Of a DNA stretch of 64,000 nt, positions 9,022 through 17,252 are shown piece after piece. The position numbers and the translations under genes were made by a program. The stretch comes from CAUPWF01 sp964369755 (GTDB taxonomy: Bacteria > Bacillota > Clostridia > Lachnospirales > Lachnospiraceae): contig CAYJFY010000004.1 in NCBI GenBank assembly GCA_964369755.1, positions 1-64,000 on the forward strand, given 5' to 3'. How positions within the stretch are numbered: the first letter of the stretch is position 1; every line of letters begins with the position of its first letter. Below the pieces are notes generated by a model. It was not told the origin of the DNA. It made no database searches and saw nothing but the letters and a program-made list of their open reading frames with translations.

Positions 9022-9640
9022 TGGTTTTACCTCCAGTTAAATTCACTATATTTTCCGCAAACATTTCTGTTAGCTTGTTATCATGGCTTATCACAATTAG
9101 AGTAAGATGATTTTCTTTTGCATAAGAAACGATATTCCCAAGTACTTTCACAGATAAGTTATAATCAAGAGCCGAGGTTGGTTCGTCTAGCATAATGGTT
9201 TCGGATTTCATGGACAGACAGATTGCGATATAAACCCGTTGCTTTTCGCCACCTGAAAGGTTATCGCAAGGTGTGTCTAGTGAAAAATTGGCTACTGTGA
9301 GATTCAGAAAATATTCCATTTGTTCGTCACTTAAACTAGGGCATTCACAATAATTATAAAAAAGATTAAAATTCTCTTTGATCGTTCCACTAAATAAAAA
9401 TGTGGTTTGAGAGATAAGCTTTACTTCTTTTCGTAGTTTAATACTATCTAGTTCGGTGATATTCTGATCTTTATACAGAATCTCTCCGTCCGAAAAATTC
9501 TCCGTTCTGTTAAATAACTTTAAAAGGGTACTTTTCCCACAACCACTTTCTCCTGTTATGAAATTGACTTTTGATTTTAAAATATGTATATCGTCATAAA
9601 AGATAAAATCTTTGAAGACTAATTTTTTTGTTTTTAGCAT
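9014..9640 (-). CDS. fetA: FetA-like ABC transporter ATP-binding protein
   Basis: 208-aa ABC ATPase. Walker A is TGESGCGKST near residue 30, the signature is NLSGGEKQR, and Walker B is TIMLDEPTS. It partners with the FetB-like permease downstream, with overlapping genes. The start at 9640 (MLKTKK) is chosen over 9670 because CGCAAGGAGAAAAC precedes it; the longer form would run into the operator region. Transcription diverges from the PadR gene across a palindromic operator, so the exporter is likely PadR-controlled. Confidence 0.85.
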   Translation of the reverse strand: MLKTKKLVFKDFIFYDDIHILKSKVNFITGESGCGKSTLLKLFNRTENFSDGEILYKDQNITELDSIKLRKEVKLISQTTFLFSGTIKENFNLFYNYCECPSLSDEQMEYFLNLTVANFSLDTPCDNLSGGEKQRVYIAICLSMKSETIMLDEPTSALDYNLSVKVLGNIVSYAKENHLTLIVISHDNKLTEMFAENIVNLTGGKTNE

Positions 9641-9680
9641 GTTTTCTCCTTGCGTTCCTCGATATTTCATTGTATAATTT

Positions 9681-9724
9681 CGTTATCGAATTCAGATAAC
9701 GAATATTGATATCGATTTTCGATA
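9681..9724. promoter_or_regulatory. tandem palindromic operators between fetAB and padR
   Basis: Site 1 (9681-9701) is CGTTATC-7-GATAACG, a perfect inverted repeat. Site 2 (9710-9724) is TATCGA-TTT-TCGATA. Both share a TTATCGA-like half-site, about 25 bp apart. They sit between the divergent start sites and overlap both candidate promoters, as expected for a PadR-family repressor controlling itself and fetAB. Confidence 0.65.
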
Positions 9725-9734
9725 ACAATACAAT
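9706..9734 (+). promoter_or_regulatory. promoter of padR gene
   Basis: TTGATA, 17-base spacer, TACAAT; the spacer contains palindrome 2, consistent with autorepression. On the opposite strand TTATCT-17-TATACA can serve fetAB and overlaps palindrome 1. Confidence 0.5.
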
Positions 9735-9752
9735 AGCATAGGGAGAATGAAA

Positions 9753-10058
9753 ATGCAAGACCCGATTTTAAGAAAAATATTTTTAGGATTTATCCAAGTA
9801 CATATACTGCATCACGCAAAAAAAGAGCCTGTATACGGAGCCTTTATGATTGAGGAATTGAAATCTCATGGCTATGAAATTAGCCCAGGGACACTTTATC
9901 CAATTTTTCATAACTTAGAAAAAGCGGAGCTGTTGACGGTAGAAAATAAAACGGTCGAGGGTAAGGTTAGAAAATATTACTCGATTACAGATAAAGGGGA
10001 GGCCGTGTTGGTAGAAGCCAAGAAGAAGATAAAGGAACTAACTATAGAAACCTTTTGA
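9753..10058 (+). CDS. PadR family transcriptional regulator
   Basis: 101-aa winged-helix protein of the PadR type. The N-terminal helix is followed by PVYGAFMIEELKSHGYEISP and the wing region GTLYPIFHNLEKAELL, both family hallmarks. It is short, with only a minimal C-terminal dimerisation helix. ATG 9753 gives a 7-base spacing to GGGAG; ATG 9747 would be too close. It is divergent from the FetAB-like exporter and separated from it by two palindromes, so it probably represses the exporter in response to a metal or toxic ligand. A degenerate AAA/nuclease gene has landed just after its stop. Confidence 0.85.
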   Translation: MQDPILRKIFLGFIQVHILHHAKKEPVYGAFMIEELKSHGYEISPGTLYPIFHNLEKAELLTVENKTVEGKVRKYYSITDKGEAVLVEAKKKIKELTIETF

Positions 10059-10117
10059 TAAAAAGCGTATAATATCAACAAGGAATAAAGCAAAGATGAT
10101 GGAAAGGCAGGGCGGAT

Positions 10118-10741
10118 ATGAAGCATAAACCATTACCGATAGGGATAGATGATTTTGAAAAACTAATAACGAAGGGTTCGTACTATGTAGATAAAACGAA
10201 GCTGATACAAAAATTGGTGGATACTACGACAGAAGTTACATTATTTACTAGACCGAGAAGATTTGGGAAGAGCTTGAATCTAAGCATGTTACAATGCTAT
10301 TTTGAATCAAGCGCTGAGGATAAATCGCATCTGTTTGAGGGGTTATATATTTCTAAGCTCGGAGATTTCTATAAGCGAGAAATGGGAGCATACCCAGTAA
10401 TCATGCTTAATTTTAAAGAAGGTAAGCAAGGGGATTTTAAAACATCCCACTATTTTTTGGTACAAAATATTATTAGCGAATATCGACGCCATGGGGAGGT
10501 TTTAACGAGCGATAAGCTTACCAGAGAAGAAGAACAGCAGTATCGGAGGATTCAAGAAGGGAAGGCAGAAAATCAAGAGCTGATTGGTGCGATAGAGTTT
10601 CTTTCCAAGTGTTTGCAAAAGGTTATGAGAATGTCGTTGCATATGGAATTGCATTTTGTAGGAAGGAATGCAAGATAGAACGAGTAGTATAGTATGGTGT
10701 TGCATTCTTTGGGAAAATTTGTAAAATCAAGTGTTTGTAAA
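10118..10741 (+). pseudogene. AAA-ATPase/PD-(D/E)XK gene, copy 2, internally deleted with two tandem 3' tails
   Basis: Codons 1 to about 170 match copies 1 and 3 (P-loop TRPRRFGKSL present), ending at SKCLQK just before Walker B. The reading frame then jumps, out of frame, into a paralogue's C-terminal tail encoding YENVVAYGIAFCRKECKI (10627-10680). A second tail follows (10693-10741), which is 48/49 identical to the end of copy 1 (8211-8259). About 1.1 kb including Walker B and the whole nuclease is missing. The annotated open frame of 186 aa is therefore a shadow product. The structure records successive recombination among paralogues. Confidence 0.88.
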
Positions 10742-10760
10742 CAGTAAATGCATGGTTAAA

Positions 10761-10799
10761 AGCAGGAAATGTACAATAACGTATGTTTGCTGCTTTTTT
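10761..10799 (+). terminator. rho-independent terminator
   Basis: AGCAGGAAATGTAC / GTATGTTTGCTGCT stem (one mismatch, two wobbles) followed by TTTTTT, ending the copy 2 remnant before the nucleotidyltransferase operon. Downstream, TTGACT and TATAAT (about 10809-10835) are only 15 bases apart, a weak promoter candidate. Confidence 0.65.
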
Positions 10800-10870
10800 A
10801 GATATGTTGACTTATCGAAAAAGGCAGTATAATAGATGAAAAGATATAAAATAGTAAAGGAGAGTAATGT

Positions 10871-11755
10871 ATGACCTTATTAATTTTAGCTGCGGGACTT
10901 GGAAGTCGCTATGGGGGATTGAAACAGTTGGATGGGGTTGGACCAAATGGGGAACTCTTGATTGAATATGCCATCTACGATGCGATTCAAGTAGGATTTA
11001 CCAAAGTGGTGTGTGTCATCAAGAAGGAAAATGAGGAAGATTTCGAGGAGAAGATTTCGAAAAAGATACGCAAGTATGTTGAGATAGAATATGCATATCA
11101 GGATATTTCAAATGTGCCAGGGGAGTACAAGGAGATAATAGCTTCACGTACTAAACCATTAGGGACAGGACATGCGATTCTTTGTGCGAAGGAACAGATA
11201 GGAAATTCATCATTTGCAGTCATCAATGCGGATGATTTTTATTCCAGAGATGCTTTTCAGAAACTATATACCTATATGGAGGGGCATGATGATTACTGTC
11301 TGTCTGCATTTGAAGTTCAGAATACGGTATCGGATAATGGAACGGTGTCGCGTGGAGTATGTGAGCCTGATGCAAAGGGGTATCTCGTTTCGATCTTAGA
11401 ACATGAGAAGATTGATTCGAATTACTATAATCATTCTGAGCCCATGAGACAATTGACCGCAGAGACTCTTGTATCGATGAATTGTTGGGGATTTACTTCG
11501 GATGTATTTGAGGTGTTTGAACAAAGTTTTGTGAAGTTCTTAGAGAAAAATAAAGACGATTTAAGCAAGTGTGAGTTTTTCCTTACCTATCCGATTAGCG
11601 AGGTGATTGAACAAAAGACAAAACAAATCAAAGTGTTGCGAACGAATGCCATCTGGTATGGTGTGACTTATCAAGAAGACAAGGCGGCTGTTATGGAAGC
11701 ACTTGCGAAAATGACTCGGGATGGAATCTATCCAGAAAGGTTGTGGGAGAAATGA
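10871..11755 (+). CDS. sugar-1-phosphate nucleotidyltransferase
   Basis: 294-aa NTP_transferase fold protein. The N-terminal nucleotide-binding signature is LILAAGLGSRYGGLKQ, and later VINADDFYS supplies the metal-binding Asp. It transfers a nucleotide from NTP to a sugar 1-phosphate. The stop overlaps the ATG of the NahK-like kinase (ATGA), so the two are co-translated. The kinase should supply the HexNAc 1-phosphate that this enzyme would turn into an NDP-sugar (likely UDP). This is not a canonical GalU or GlmU: no hexapeptide repeats are present, so it lacks an acetyltransferase domain. Exact sugar is inference from the neighbour. Confidence 0.8.
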   Translation: MTLLILAAGLGSRYGGLKQLDGVGPNGELLIEYAIYDAIQVGFTKVVCVIKKENEEDFEEKISKKIRKYVEIEYAYQDISNVPGEYKEIIASRTKPLGTGHAILCAKEQIGNSSFAVINADDFYSRDAFQKLYTYMEGHDDYCLSAFEVQNTVSDNGTVSRGVCEPDAKGYLVSILEHEKIDSNYYNHSEPMRQLTAETLVSMNCWGFTSDVFEVFEQSFVKFLEKNKDDLSKCEFFLTYPISEVIEQKTKQIKVLRTNAIWYGVTYQEDKAAVMEALAKMTRDGIYPERLWEK

Positions 11756-12858
11756 AACTAACAGAGATAAAAAAAATTACAGATCAATTTGAGATTGAGG
11801 GGACTTTGATATACGGAGAACCATTTGGAGAAGGACATATTAATACGACATATATGTTGTGCTTTATCTTCGAGGCACAGCCAACGGCACGCTATATTAT
11901 GCAGAGGGTAAATACTAGTATTTTCCTAGATTACAAGGGGCTCATTAATAATATCTATCTTGTGACGGAATATTTGAAAAAGAAGGTGATTGCGGATGGA
12001 GGAGATCCACTTCGCGAAACGTTGACTTTGATTCCGACGAAGGATGGAGCACATTATCTAGAGTATGAAAATGAAGTTTATAGGATTTATCATTTTATTG
12101 AAGAAGCTACTTGCTATCAAGCAGCGACTCCAGAACTATTCTATGAATCTGCTAGAGCATTTGGAAAATTTGCTAGACAATTAGATGGATTTGATGCTAC
12201 ATTACTAATAGATGGAATTCCAAAGTTCCACGATACAAAGAATCGTTATAAAAATTTTATGGCGAGTGTAGAACGAGATGCAAAACAGCGAGCAGATTTC
12301 GTGCAAGAGGAAATTGATTTTGTGAAACAACGAGAAGGTTTCTGCTCCATTGTTTTAGATGAAATCGAAAATGGAAGTATTCCACTACGTGTGTGTCACA
12401 ATGACACAAAACTCAACAATGTTATGATTGATAACGAGACCAATACAGGCGTGTGTGTCATCGATCTAGATACCGTAATGCAAGGTTCTTTGTTATATGA
12501 TTTTGGAGACAGCATTCGATTTGGAGCAAGTTCAGCACTCGAAGACGAAGAAGATTTGGACAAGGTGTACTGTGATATAGAGAAGTACGATCTCTATGTG
12601 AAAGGTTTCTTGGAAGAGTGTGGTCCTATCCTCAGTGACAAAGAATTTGAATTGCTCACTCAAGGTGGAGGAATCTTGATGACATTTGAATGTGGAATGC
12701 GTTTCTTGACAGACTATCTGGATGGAGATGTTTACTTCAAGACACATAAGCCAAATCATAACTTGATCAGAGCGAGAAATCAATTCAAATTAGTTGCGGA
12801 TATGGAGGCGAAACTATCCGAGTTAATAAAGATTAACAACAAATATTATTCGAAATAA
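11752..12858 (+). CDS. nahK: N-acetylhexosamine 1-kinase (NahK/LnpB-like)
   Basis: 368-aa aminoglycoside phosphotransferase-fold kinase. It resembles Bifidobacterium NahK closely in recognisable blocks: GEGHINTTY near residue 25, HDTKNRYKNF, the catalytic RVCHNDTKLNNVMID (Asp of HND), VIDLDTVMQGSLLYDFGDS (metal-binding DFGDS) and ECGMRFLTDYL. NahK phosphorylates GlcNAc or GalNAc at C1 during lacto-N-biose and galacto-N-biose use. ATG 11752 overlaps the upstream stop; a GTG nine bases earlier is possible. No lacto-N-biose phosphorylase gene is present in the window. Confidence 0.83.
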   Translation: MKLTEIKKITDQFEIEGTLIYGEPFGEGHINTTYMLCFIFEAQPTARYIMQRVNTSIFLDYKGLINNIYLVTEYLKKKVIADGGDPLRETLTLIPTKDGAHYLEYENEVYRIYHFIEEATCYQAATPELFYESARAFGKFARQLDGFDATLLIDGIPKFHDTKNRYKNFMASVERDAKQRADFVQEEIDFVKQREGFCSIVLDEIENGSIPLRVCHNDTKLNNVMIDNETNTGVCVIDLDTVMQGSLLYDFGDSIRFGASSALEDEEDLDKVYCDIEKYDLYVKGFLEECGPILSDKEFELLTQGGGILMTFECGMRFLTDYLDGDVYFKTHKPNHNLIRARNQFKLVADMEAKLSELIKINNKYYSK

Positions 12859-12873
12859 TATGAGGTGAGGTCT

Positions 12874-13761
12874 ATGGAACAGCCAGTTTTTATTAGTAGA
12901 AAGTGCAACAATATCATAAATGTTACATCCATTGTAACCCTTCATTACTTCGAGTTTACAGGTAGTTATGAATTCGAAGGGGAGTCCCATGCCTTTTGGG
13001 AGTTGCTCTATGTGGATAAGGGCTCCTTTCTTGTGACTTCAGATGGTTGCGAACATGTATTAAAGCAGGGTGAGGCAATCTTCCATAAACCAAACGAATT
13101 TCATACGAATAAGGCTTATAATAATACCAGTGCAAATGTATTCGTCATTACCTTTGTCTGTAACTCTCGGGCGATGAAGTTCTTCCAGAATAAGGTGGTA
13201 GCACTATCGTCAAATTATAAGAAGCTCATCGCTAATATGATAGAAATGAGCAGAAGTACCTATGATATTACATTCAATGATATCAATGCAAGAGAGTTGG
13301 TATTCTGTGAGAATAGCATTATCGGTGGACAACAATTGATTCGATTGTATCTAGAACAATTTCTAATCATGCAGTTGCAAGAGAATACAACTCTTCCGAA
13401 TAAGAGTGTATATGAGAGCATGGATGTATTTGACGATGTTGTTGTAAATCAAATCATTTCTATATTAAAAGAACATGTATATACGACCATAACGATTGAA
13501 GAGATTTGCCAGAAGTTGAATTATAGTAAAACATACTTATCTATTTTTTTCAAAAATAAGACGGGTAAGAGTATCATAGAATATTATAGATATTTGAAAG
13601 TAAAGGAAGCAAAAGTTTTGCTGCGAAGTGGTAAGTACAATGTGTCTCAAGCTTCGGCAGCATTGAGCTTTGCCAATCCTTATTACTTCTCAAATGTATT
13701 TAAGATGATTACGAAGATGTCCCCAAGAGAGTATTTGCGAACCGTAGAGGGAAATCGATAG
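12874..13761 (+). CDS. AraC family transcriptional regulator
   Basis: 295-aa protein with an N-terminal cupin-like ligand domain (HAFWELLYVDKGSF, GEAIFHKPNEFH) and a C-terminal pair of helix-turn-helix motifs (about 195-295) ending KMSPREYLRTV. It lies 15 bases after the nahK-like gene, probably in the same transcript, and upstream of the third ABC operon. It is therefore a candidate local activator responding to a sugar. ATG 12874 follows GAGGTGAGG; a GTG nine bases earlier is less likely. Confidence 0.85.
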   Translation: MEQPVFISRKCNNIINVTSIVTLHYFEFTGSYEFEGESHAFWELLYVDKGSFLVTSDGCEHVLKQGEAIFHKPNEFHTNKAYNNTSANVFVITFVCNSRAMKFFQNKVVALSSNYKKLIANMIEMSRSTYDITFNDINARELVFCENSIIGGQQLIRLYLEQFLIMQLQENTTLPNKSVYESMDVFDDVVVNQIISILKEHVYTTITIEEICQKLNYSKTYLSIFFKNKTGKSIIEYYRYLKVKEAKVLLRSGKYNVSQASAALSFANPYYFSNVFKMITKMSPREYLRTVEGNR

Positions 13762-13771
13762 TTGATATTGC

Positions 13772-13800
13772 AAAGAGGACTAGATTTTAGTCCTCTTTTT
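13772..13800 (+). terminator. rho-independent terminator
   Basis: AAAGAGGACTA-GATT-TTAGTCCTCTTTTT, strong stem and U-tract, 10 bases after the AraC gene. It closes the nucleotidyltransferase-kinase-regulator operon. Confidence 0.88.
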
Positions 13801-13842
13801 GAATTGAAAATGAAGTATATAAAATCTGAAATTATATGTACT

Positions 13843-13960
13843 ATATTTAGCGAAATATGCATTTTGTTTACTAAATTTACTGAATATTTGAATTAAATAA
13901 AGCGATAACAAGAAAATATAAATAGAGTTCATTCCAATTGACTAATCCTATGAGTATAAT
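13843..13960 (+). promoter_or_regulatory. promoter region of third ABC operon
   Basis: TTCCAA (13932), 17-base spacer, TATAAT (13955-13960), 29 bases before the binding-protein ATG. Upstream is a short palindrome ATATTT-AGCG-AAATAT (13843-13858) that could bind the adjacent AraC regulator or the YesN-type response regulator. The rest of 13801-13989 is AT-rich with nothing else recognised. Confidence 0.5.
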
Positions 13961-13989
13961 TAGAAAAAACAAATAGGAGGAAAAGAGAA

Positions 13990-15309
13990 ATGAAGAAGAA
14001 AGTTTTAAGTGCATTACTTGGGGTAACTTTGGTGGTATCGATGCTAGCTGGCTGTGCAGCACCAGCGGCAGAAGAGCCAGCAGCAGAGGAGTCGGCAGGT
14101 GGAGAAGGCTCTGGAGACGGATCTGGTGGAGGAGATGGCTCTGGCGGTGGCAAAACAGTTGTTTATTGGTCTATGTGGAGCGAAGGCGAGGCACAAGCGG
14201 ATATTCTTGTGGCAGCAGCGGAAGCTTATGAAGCGGAGACAGGAACAAAGATTGATATTCAATTCAAAGGACGTTCAGGAAATCGTGAAGCACTTCTTCC
14301 AGCGTTGGAGGCGGGACAGCAGATCGATATGTTTGATGAGGCACCAGACCGAATCATTCAGAACTATGCGAACCATGTATTGGATCTTACAGATATGGTA
14401 GCTGATTTCGAAGCAGAGCATGGAAACCCTGCACTATATAGCCTTGTTCGTAGCTATGCAGAAGATGGAAAATTATATGGAATGCCATATCAGCCATCTA
14501 TGACAGGAATGTTCTATAACAAGCAACTTTTTGCAGATGCTGGAATCGAAGCAGCACCAACAACATGGGCAGAGTATGAAGAGGCTTGCCAAAAGTTGTT
14601 AGATTCCGGAGTGACACCTCTTACAATGGATGATGCATATGCAACATTGAACCTTGGAACACATCTTGAGAGATATATTGGTCAAGACGGAATTGCACAA
14701 CTATTAGATGGAAGTTTGGCATGGGATGATGCGAAAGTAATGGAAGCACTTACTGCGATGGAAGACTTTGCGGCGAAGGGATATTATTCAGAAACTATCG
14801 CATCCAATGCTTATCCAGCTGGACAAAACCAAGAGTTCGCAATTGGTATGGCGGCGATGAACTACAATGGAGCATGGTTACCAAACGAAGTAAAAGAAGC
14901 GAAATCAGAGTGGGATTGGGGATTCTTTAACTACCCTACAGTAGAAGGCGGAGCAAGTGAAATCACGACAAACCACCTTACCTGCCAGGTAATCGGTGTG
15001 AATAAGAATTCTGCAGTTGCAGAAGAAGCAGTAGGATTTATCGAGTACATCACAAGTGGCGATATAGATATGCAATTCGTTGAAGCGGCACTTTGTATCC
15101 CTACAGACATCGCAAACACAGAATGGCCAGTGGAATTAGCAGAAGTTAAGACACAATATGAAGCGACAACAGATGGCATTCTTTGGGCGGCTGGAGTTGA
15201 GTTGAATAGTGATTTAACACCTGTAATCAAAGATGCGACAATCAAGTTGATGAGTGGTGGAATGACAGCACAAGAATTTGCTGATGCAGCGAATGCAGTA
15301 TTCCAATAA
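13990..15309 (+). CDS. extracellular sugar-binding lipoprotein (third ABC system)
   Basis: 439-aa family 1 solute-binding protein. Lipobox LAGC (Cys 22) is followed by an unusual Gly/Ser/Asp-rich flexible linker (about residues 35-54), unlike the Glu/Pro linkers of the other two lipoproteins here. Binding-domain blocks include GMFYNKQLFADAGI and ITTNHLTCQVIGVNK. AGGAGG precedes the ATG. It is encoded with two permeases and a DUF5107/TPR protein, flanked by glycan-catabolic genes; the substrate may be a fucose- or HexNAc-containing oligosaccharide (inference). Confidence 0.9.
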   Translation: MKKKVLSALLGVTLVVSMLAGCAAPAAEEPAAEESAGGEGSGDGSGGGDGSGGGKTVVYWSMWSEGEAQADILVAAAEAYEAETGTKIDIQFKGRSGNREALLPALEAGQQIDMFDEAPDRIIQNYANHVLDLTDMVADFEAEHGNPALYSLVRSYAEDGKLYGMPYQPSMTGMFYNKQLFADAGIEAAPTTWAEYEEACQKLLDSGVTPLTMDDAYATLNLGTHLERYIGQDGIAQLLDGSLAWDDAKVMEALTAMEDFAAKGYYSETIASNAYPAGQNQEFAIGMAAMNYNGAWLPNEVKEAKSEWDWGFFNYPTVEGGASEITTNHLTCQVIGVNKNSAVAEEAVGFIEYITSGDIDMQFVEAALCIPTDIANTEWPVELAEVKTQYEATTDGILWAAGVELNSDLTPVIKDATIKLMSGGMTAQEFADAANAVFQ

Positions 15310-15342
15310 GGATTAGTAGTATACATAGTAATTAAGAAAATG

Positions 15343-15380
15343 AGAGGTGGCGAGGCGTAGAGCGACGCCACCTCTATTCT
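15343..15380 (+). terminator. hairpin between binding protein and permease
   Basis: 10-bp perfect stem AGAGGTGGCG / CGCCACCTCT with a 13-base loop, followed by ATTCTATT. It likely limits read-through into the permeases or protects binding-protein mRNA. Confidence 0.65.
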
Positions 15381-15402
15381 ATTATAAGAAGGGGGCTCTT
15401 AG

Positions 15403-16308
15403 ATGAAAGTAAGTAAGAAGATGATAATTGGGTTTGTGACCCCTGCGGTGTTCATGTTTTTAGTTGTGTTTCTCTATCCGATAATCCGAACAATTATGAT
15501 GAGTTTTTTCTATATTCCACAACCTACGACAGCGTTTGCTGAGTGGGAGTTTACAGGAATTGAAAATTTTGTAAGACTGTTTAATACACAGGTTTTTATC
15601 ACATCACTGAAAAATATTTGGAATATTTGGTTTATTGGAGGAATCATTGTTTTAGCATTATCGCTTTTATTTGGAATTATTTTAACCAGTGGAATCAGAG
15701 GGAAAAAATTCTTTCGAGCGGTAATTTATCTACCGAACATTGTAAGTGCAGTTGCATTGGCAACGATGTGGCAACAATATGTGTTTAGTAATCGTTTTGG
15801 ATTGCTGAAAAGTATCTTTGACTTTTTCGGTCTTGAAGAATTAGCGAACTATCCATGGCTTGGTGTAGATCAGAAGTTTTGGTCACTGCTTATTGCATAC
15901 TCATTTGGTATGGTGGGGTATCATATGCTGATCTGGATGAGTGGAATCGAGAGAATAGGGGCGGATTATTATGAGGCGGCACGTATCGATGGCGCGAATC
16001 TAATCCAACAATTTCAACATATAACATGGCCTCTATTGCGAGGTGTTTTGAAGACGAATGTTACCATGTGGACGGTTAGTACAGGAGGATTCTTCGTATG
16101 GTCTCAATTGTTTACATCGGTTAATGCAGGTGAGAACGTTCTCGTTCCAGTGCAATATATGTACATGCAGATTTTTGGTGCAACGAGTATTGCCACCGAA
16201 ACAAATGCAGGTTATGGTGCTGCGATTGGTATTATTATCTGCATATTTATCGTAGGTGTATTCACATTGTGTAATAAGTTTATCAAGAATGATGATTTGG
16301 AGTTCTAG
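15403..16308 (+). CDS. CUT1 ABC transporter permease (MalF type)
   Basis: 301-aa permease with about six transmembrane helices. The EAA loop YYEAARIDGANLIQQF near residue 190 is intact. The N-terminus FVTPAVFMFLVVFLYP is typical of the UgpA/MalF class. The start follows AAGAAGGGGG. It pairs with the next gene (14-base gap) to form the channel for the third binding protein. Confidence 0.92.
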   Translation: MKVSKKMIIGFVTPAVFMFLVVFLYPIIRTIMMSFFYIPQPTTAFAEWEFTGIENFVRLFNTQVFITSLKNIWNIWFIGGIIVLALSLLFGIILTSGIRGKKFFRAVIYLPNIVSAVALATMWQQYVFSNRFGLLKSIFDFFGLEELANYPWLGVDQKFWSLLIAYSFGMVGYHMLIWMSGIERIGADYYEAARIDGANLIQQFQHITWPLLRGVLKTNVTMWTVSTGGFFVWSQLFTSVNAGENVLVPVQYMYMQIFGATSIATETNAGYGAAIGIIICIFIVGVFTLCNKFIKNDDLEF

Positions 16309-16322
16309 AAAGGAGGAGCAAA

Positions 16323-17201
16323 ATGGCAAAAGAAAAAGTATATAAACAAAAGTTTAACTTAAAAAAAGAAGTTCGTTTACTTCCAGGGTATCTCATAGTG
16401 ATTCTCTGGGTTGCATTCACATTCGCTCTTCTTGGGTGGATTGTAGCGGCGAGTCTTTCGACTACGAAGGATGTATTCGCAGGAGAAGCTTTGTCGTTTC
16501 CGACAGGATTACATTTTGAAAACTATGTAGATGCATGGGGGTCAGGAGGGATTTCGACTTACTTCCTAAACTCTTTGGTCTATGCGGTTATTTCCTGTGT
16601 GTTACTGATATTAATCTGTGCGCCAGCGGCGTATGTGTTGGCGAGATATACATTTTTGGGGAATAAATTAATACAGACTAGTTTGGTTTCTGCAATGGGT
16701 GTTCCAATGATTATGGTTGTATTACCTCTTTTTGCATTGATTGCGAGTATGGGATTTATAGACACTACGATTGGAACAAGGGCAGTGCTGATATTTTTAT
16801 ATGTGGGAATTAATGTGCCCTACACAACAATTTTCTTGACTACATTTTTTGCAAATATATCAAGAACCTATGAAGAGGCAGCAGCGATTGATGGATGCCC
16901 TCCAACAAAAACATTTTGGAAAATTATGTTTCCGATGGCGCAATCAGGTGTGGTTACCGTAACAATCTTCAACTTTATCAGTGTGTGGAATGAGTATTTT
17001 GTATCCTTGATTTTCGCAAATGATAATGAGGTAAAATCTGTAGCAGTTGGTCTGTATAGCACATTGCAGGCAATGACGTATACAGGAAACTGGGCTGGGA
17101 TGTTCGCAGCTGTAATGATTGTATTTGTACCGACCTTGATTTTATACTTGATCTTGTCAGAGAAGATTATTGGTGGTGTGACAGGTGGAATCAAAGGATA
17201 G
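16323..17201 (+). CDS. CUT1 ABC transporter permease (MalG type)
   Basis: 292-aa permease with a longer cytoplasmic N-terminus than usual (about 20 residues, KFNLKKEVRLLPGYL). Its EAA loop reads EEAAAIDGCPPTKTFWKI near residue 182. AAAGGAGGAGCAAA precedes the ATG. No ATPase gene follows, so the system must use a shared MsmK-like ATPase encoded elsewhere. Confidence 0.92.
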   Translation: MAKEKVYKQKFNLKKEVRLLPGYLIVILWVAFTFALLGWIVAASLSTTKDVFAGEALSFPTGLHFENYVDAWGSGGISTYFLNSLVYAVISCVLLILICAPAAYVLARYTFLGNKLIQTSLVSAMGVPMIMVVLPLFALIASMGFIDTTIGTRAVLIFLYVGINVPYTTIFLTTFFANISRTYEEAAAIDGCPPTKTFWKIMFPMAQSGVVTVTIFNFISVWNEYFVSLIFANDNEVKSVAVGLYSTLQAMTYTGNWAGMFAAVMIVFVPTLILYLILSEKIIGGVTGGIKG

Positions 17202-17252
17202 AGGTGTAAGAAACTCAAAAAATTATATAGAACAATGTAGAGGTGTTTCAGA

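Noticed and set aside
10502..10678. 186-aa ORF of copy 2 as a functional short protein
   Set aside because: Its last 17 codons are out-of-frame reading of a paralogue tail; Walker B and nuclease are deleted.
13929..14262. Proline/serine-rich minus-strand and alternative-frame ORFs over the third lipoprotein start
   Set aside because: They are antisense or frame shadows of the Gly/Ser linker-coding DNA.
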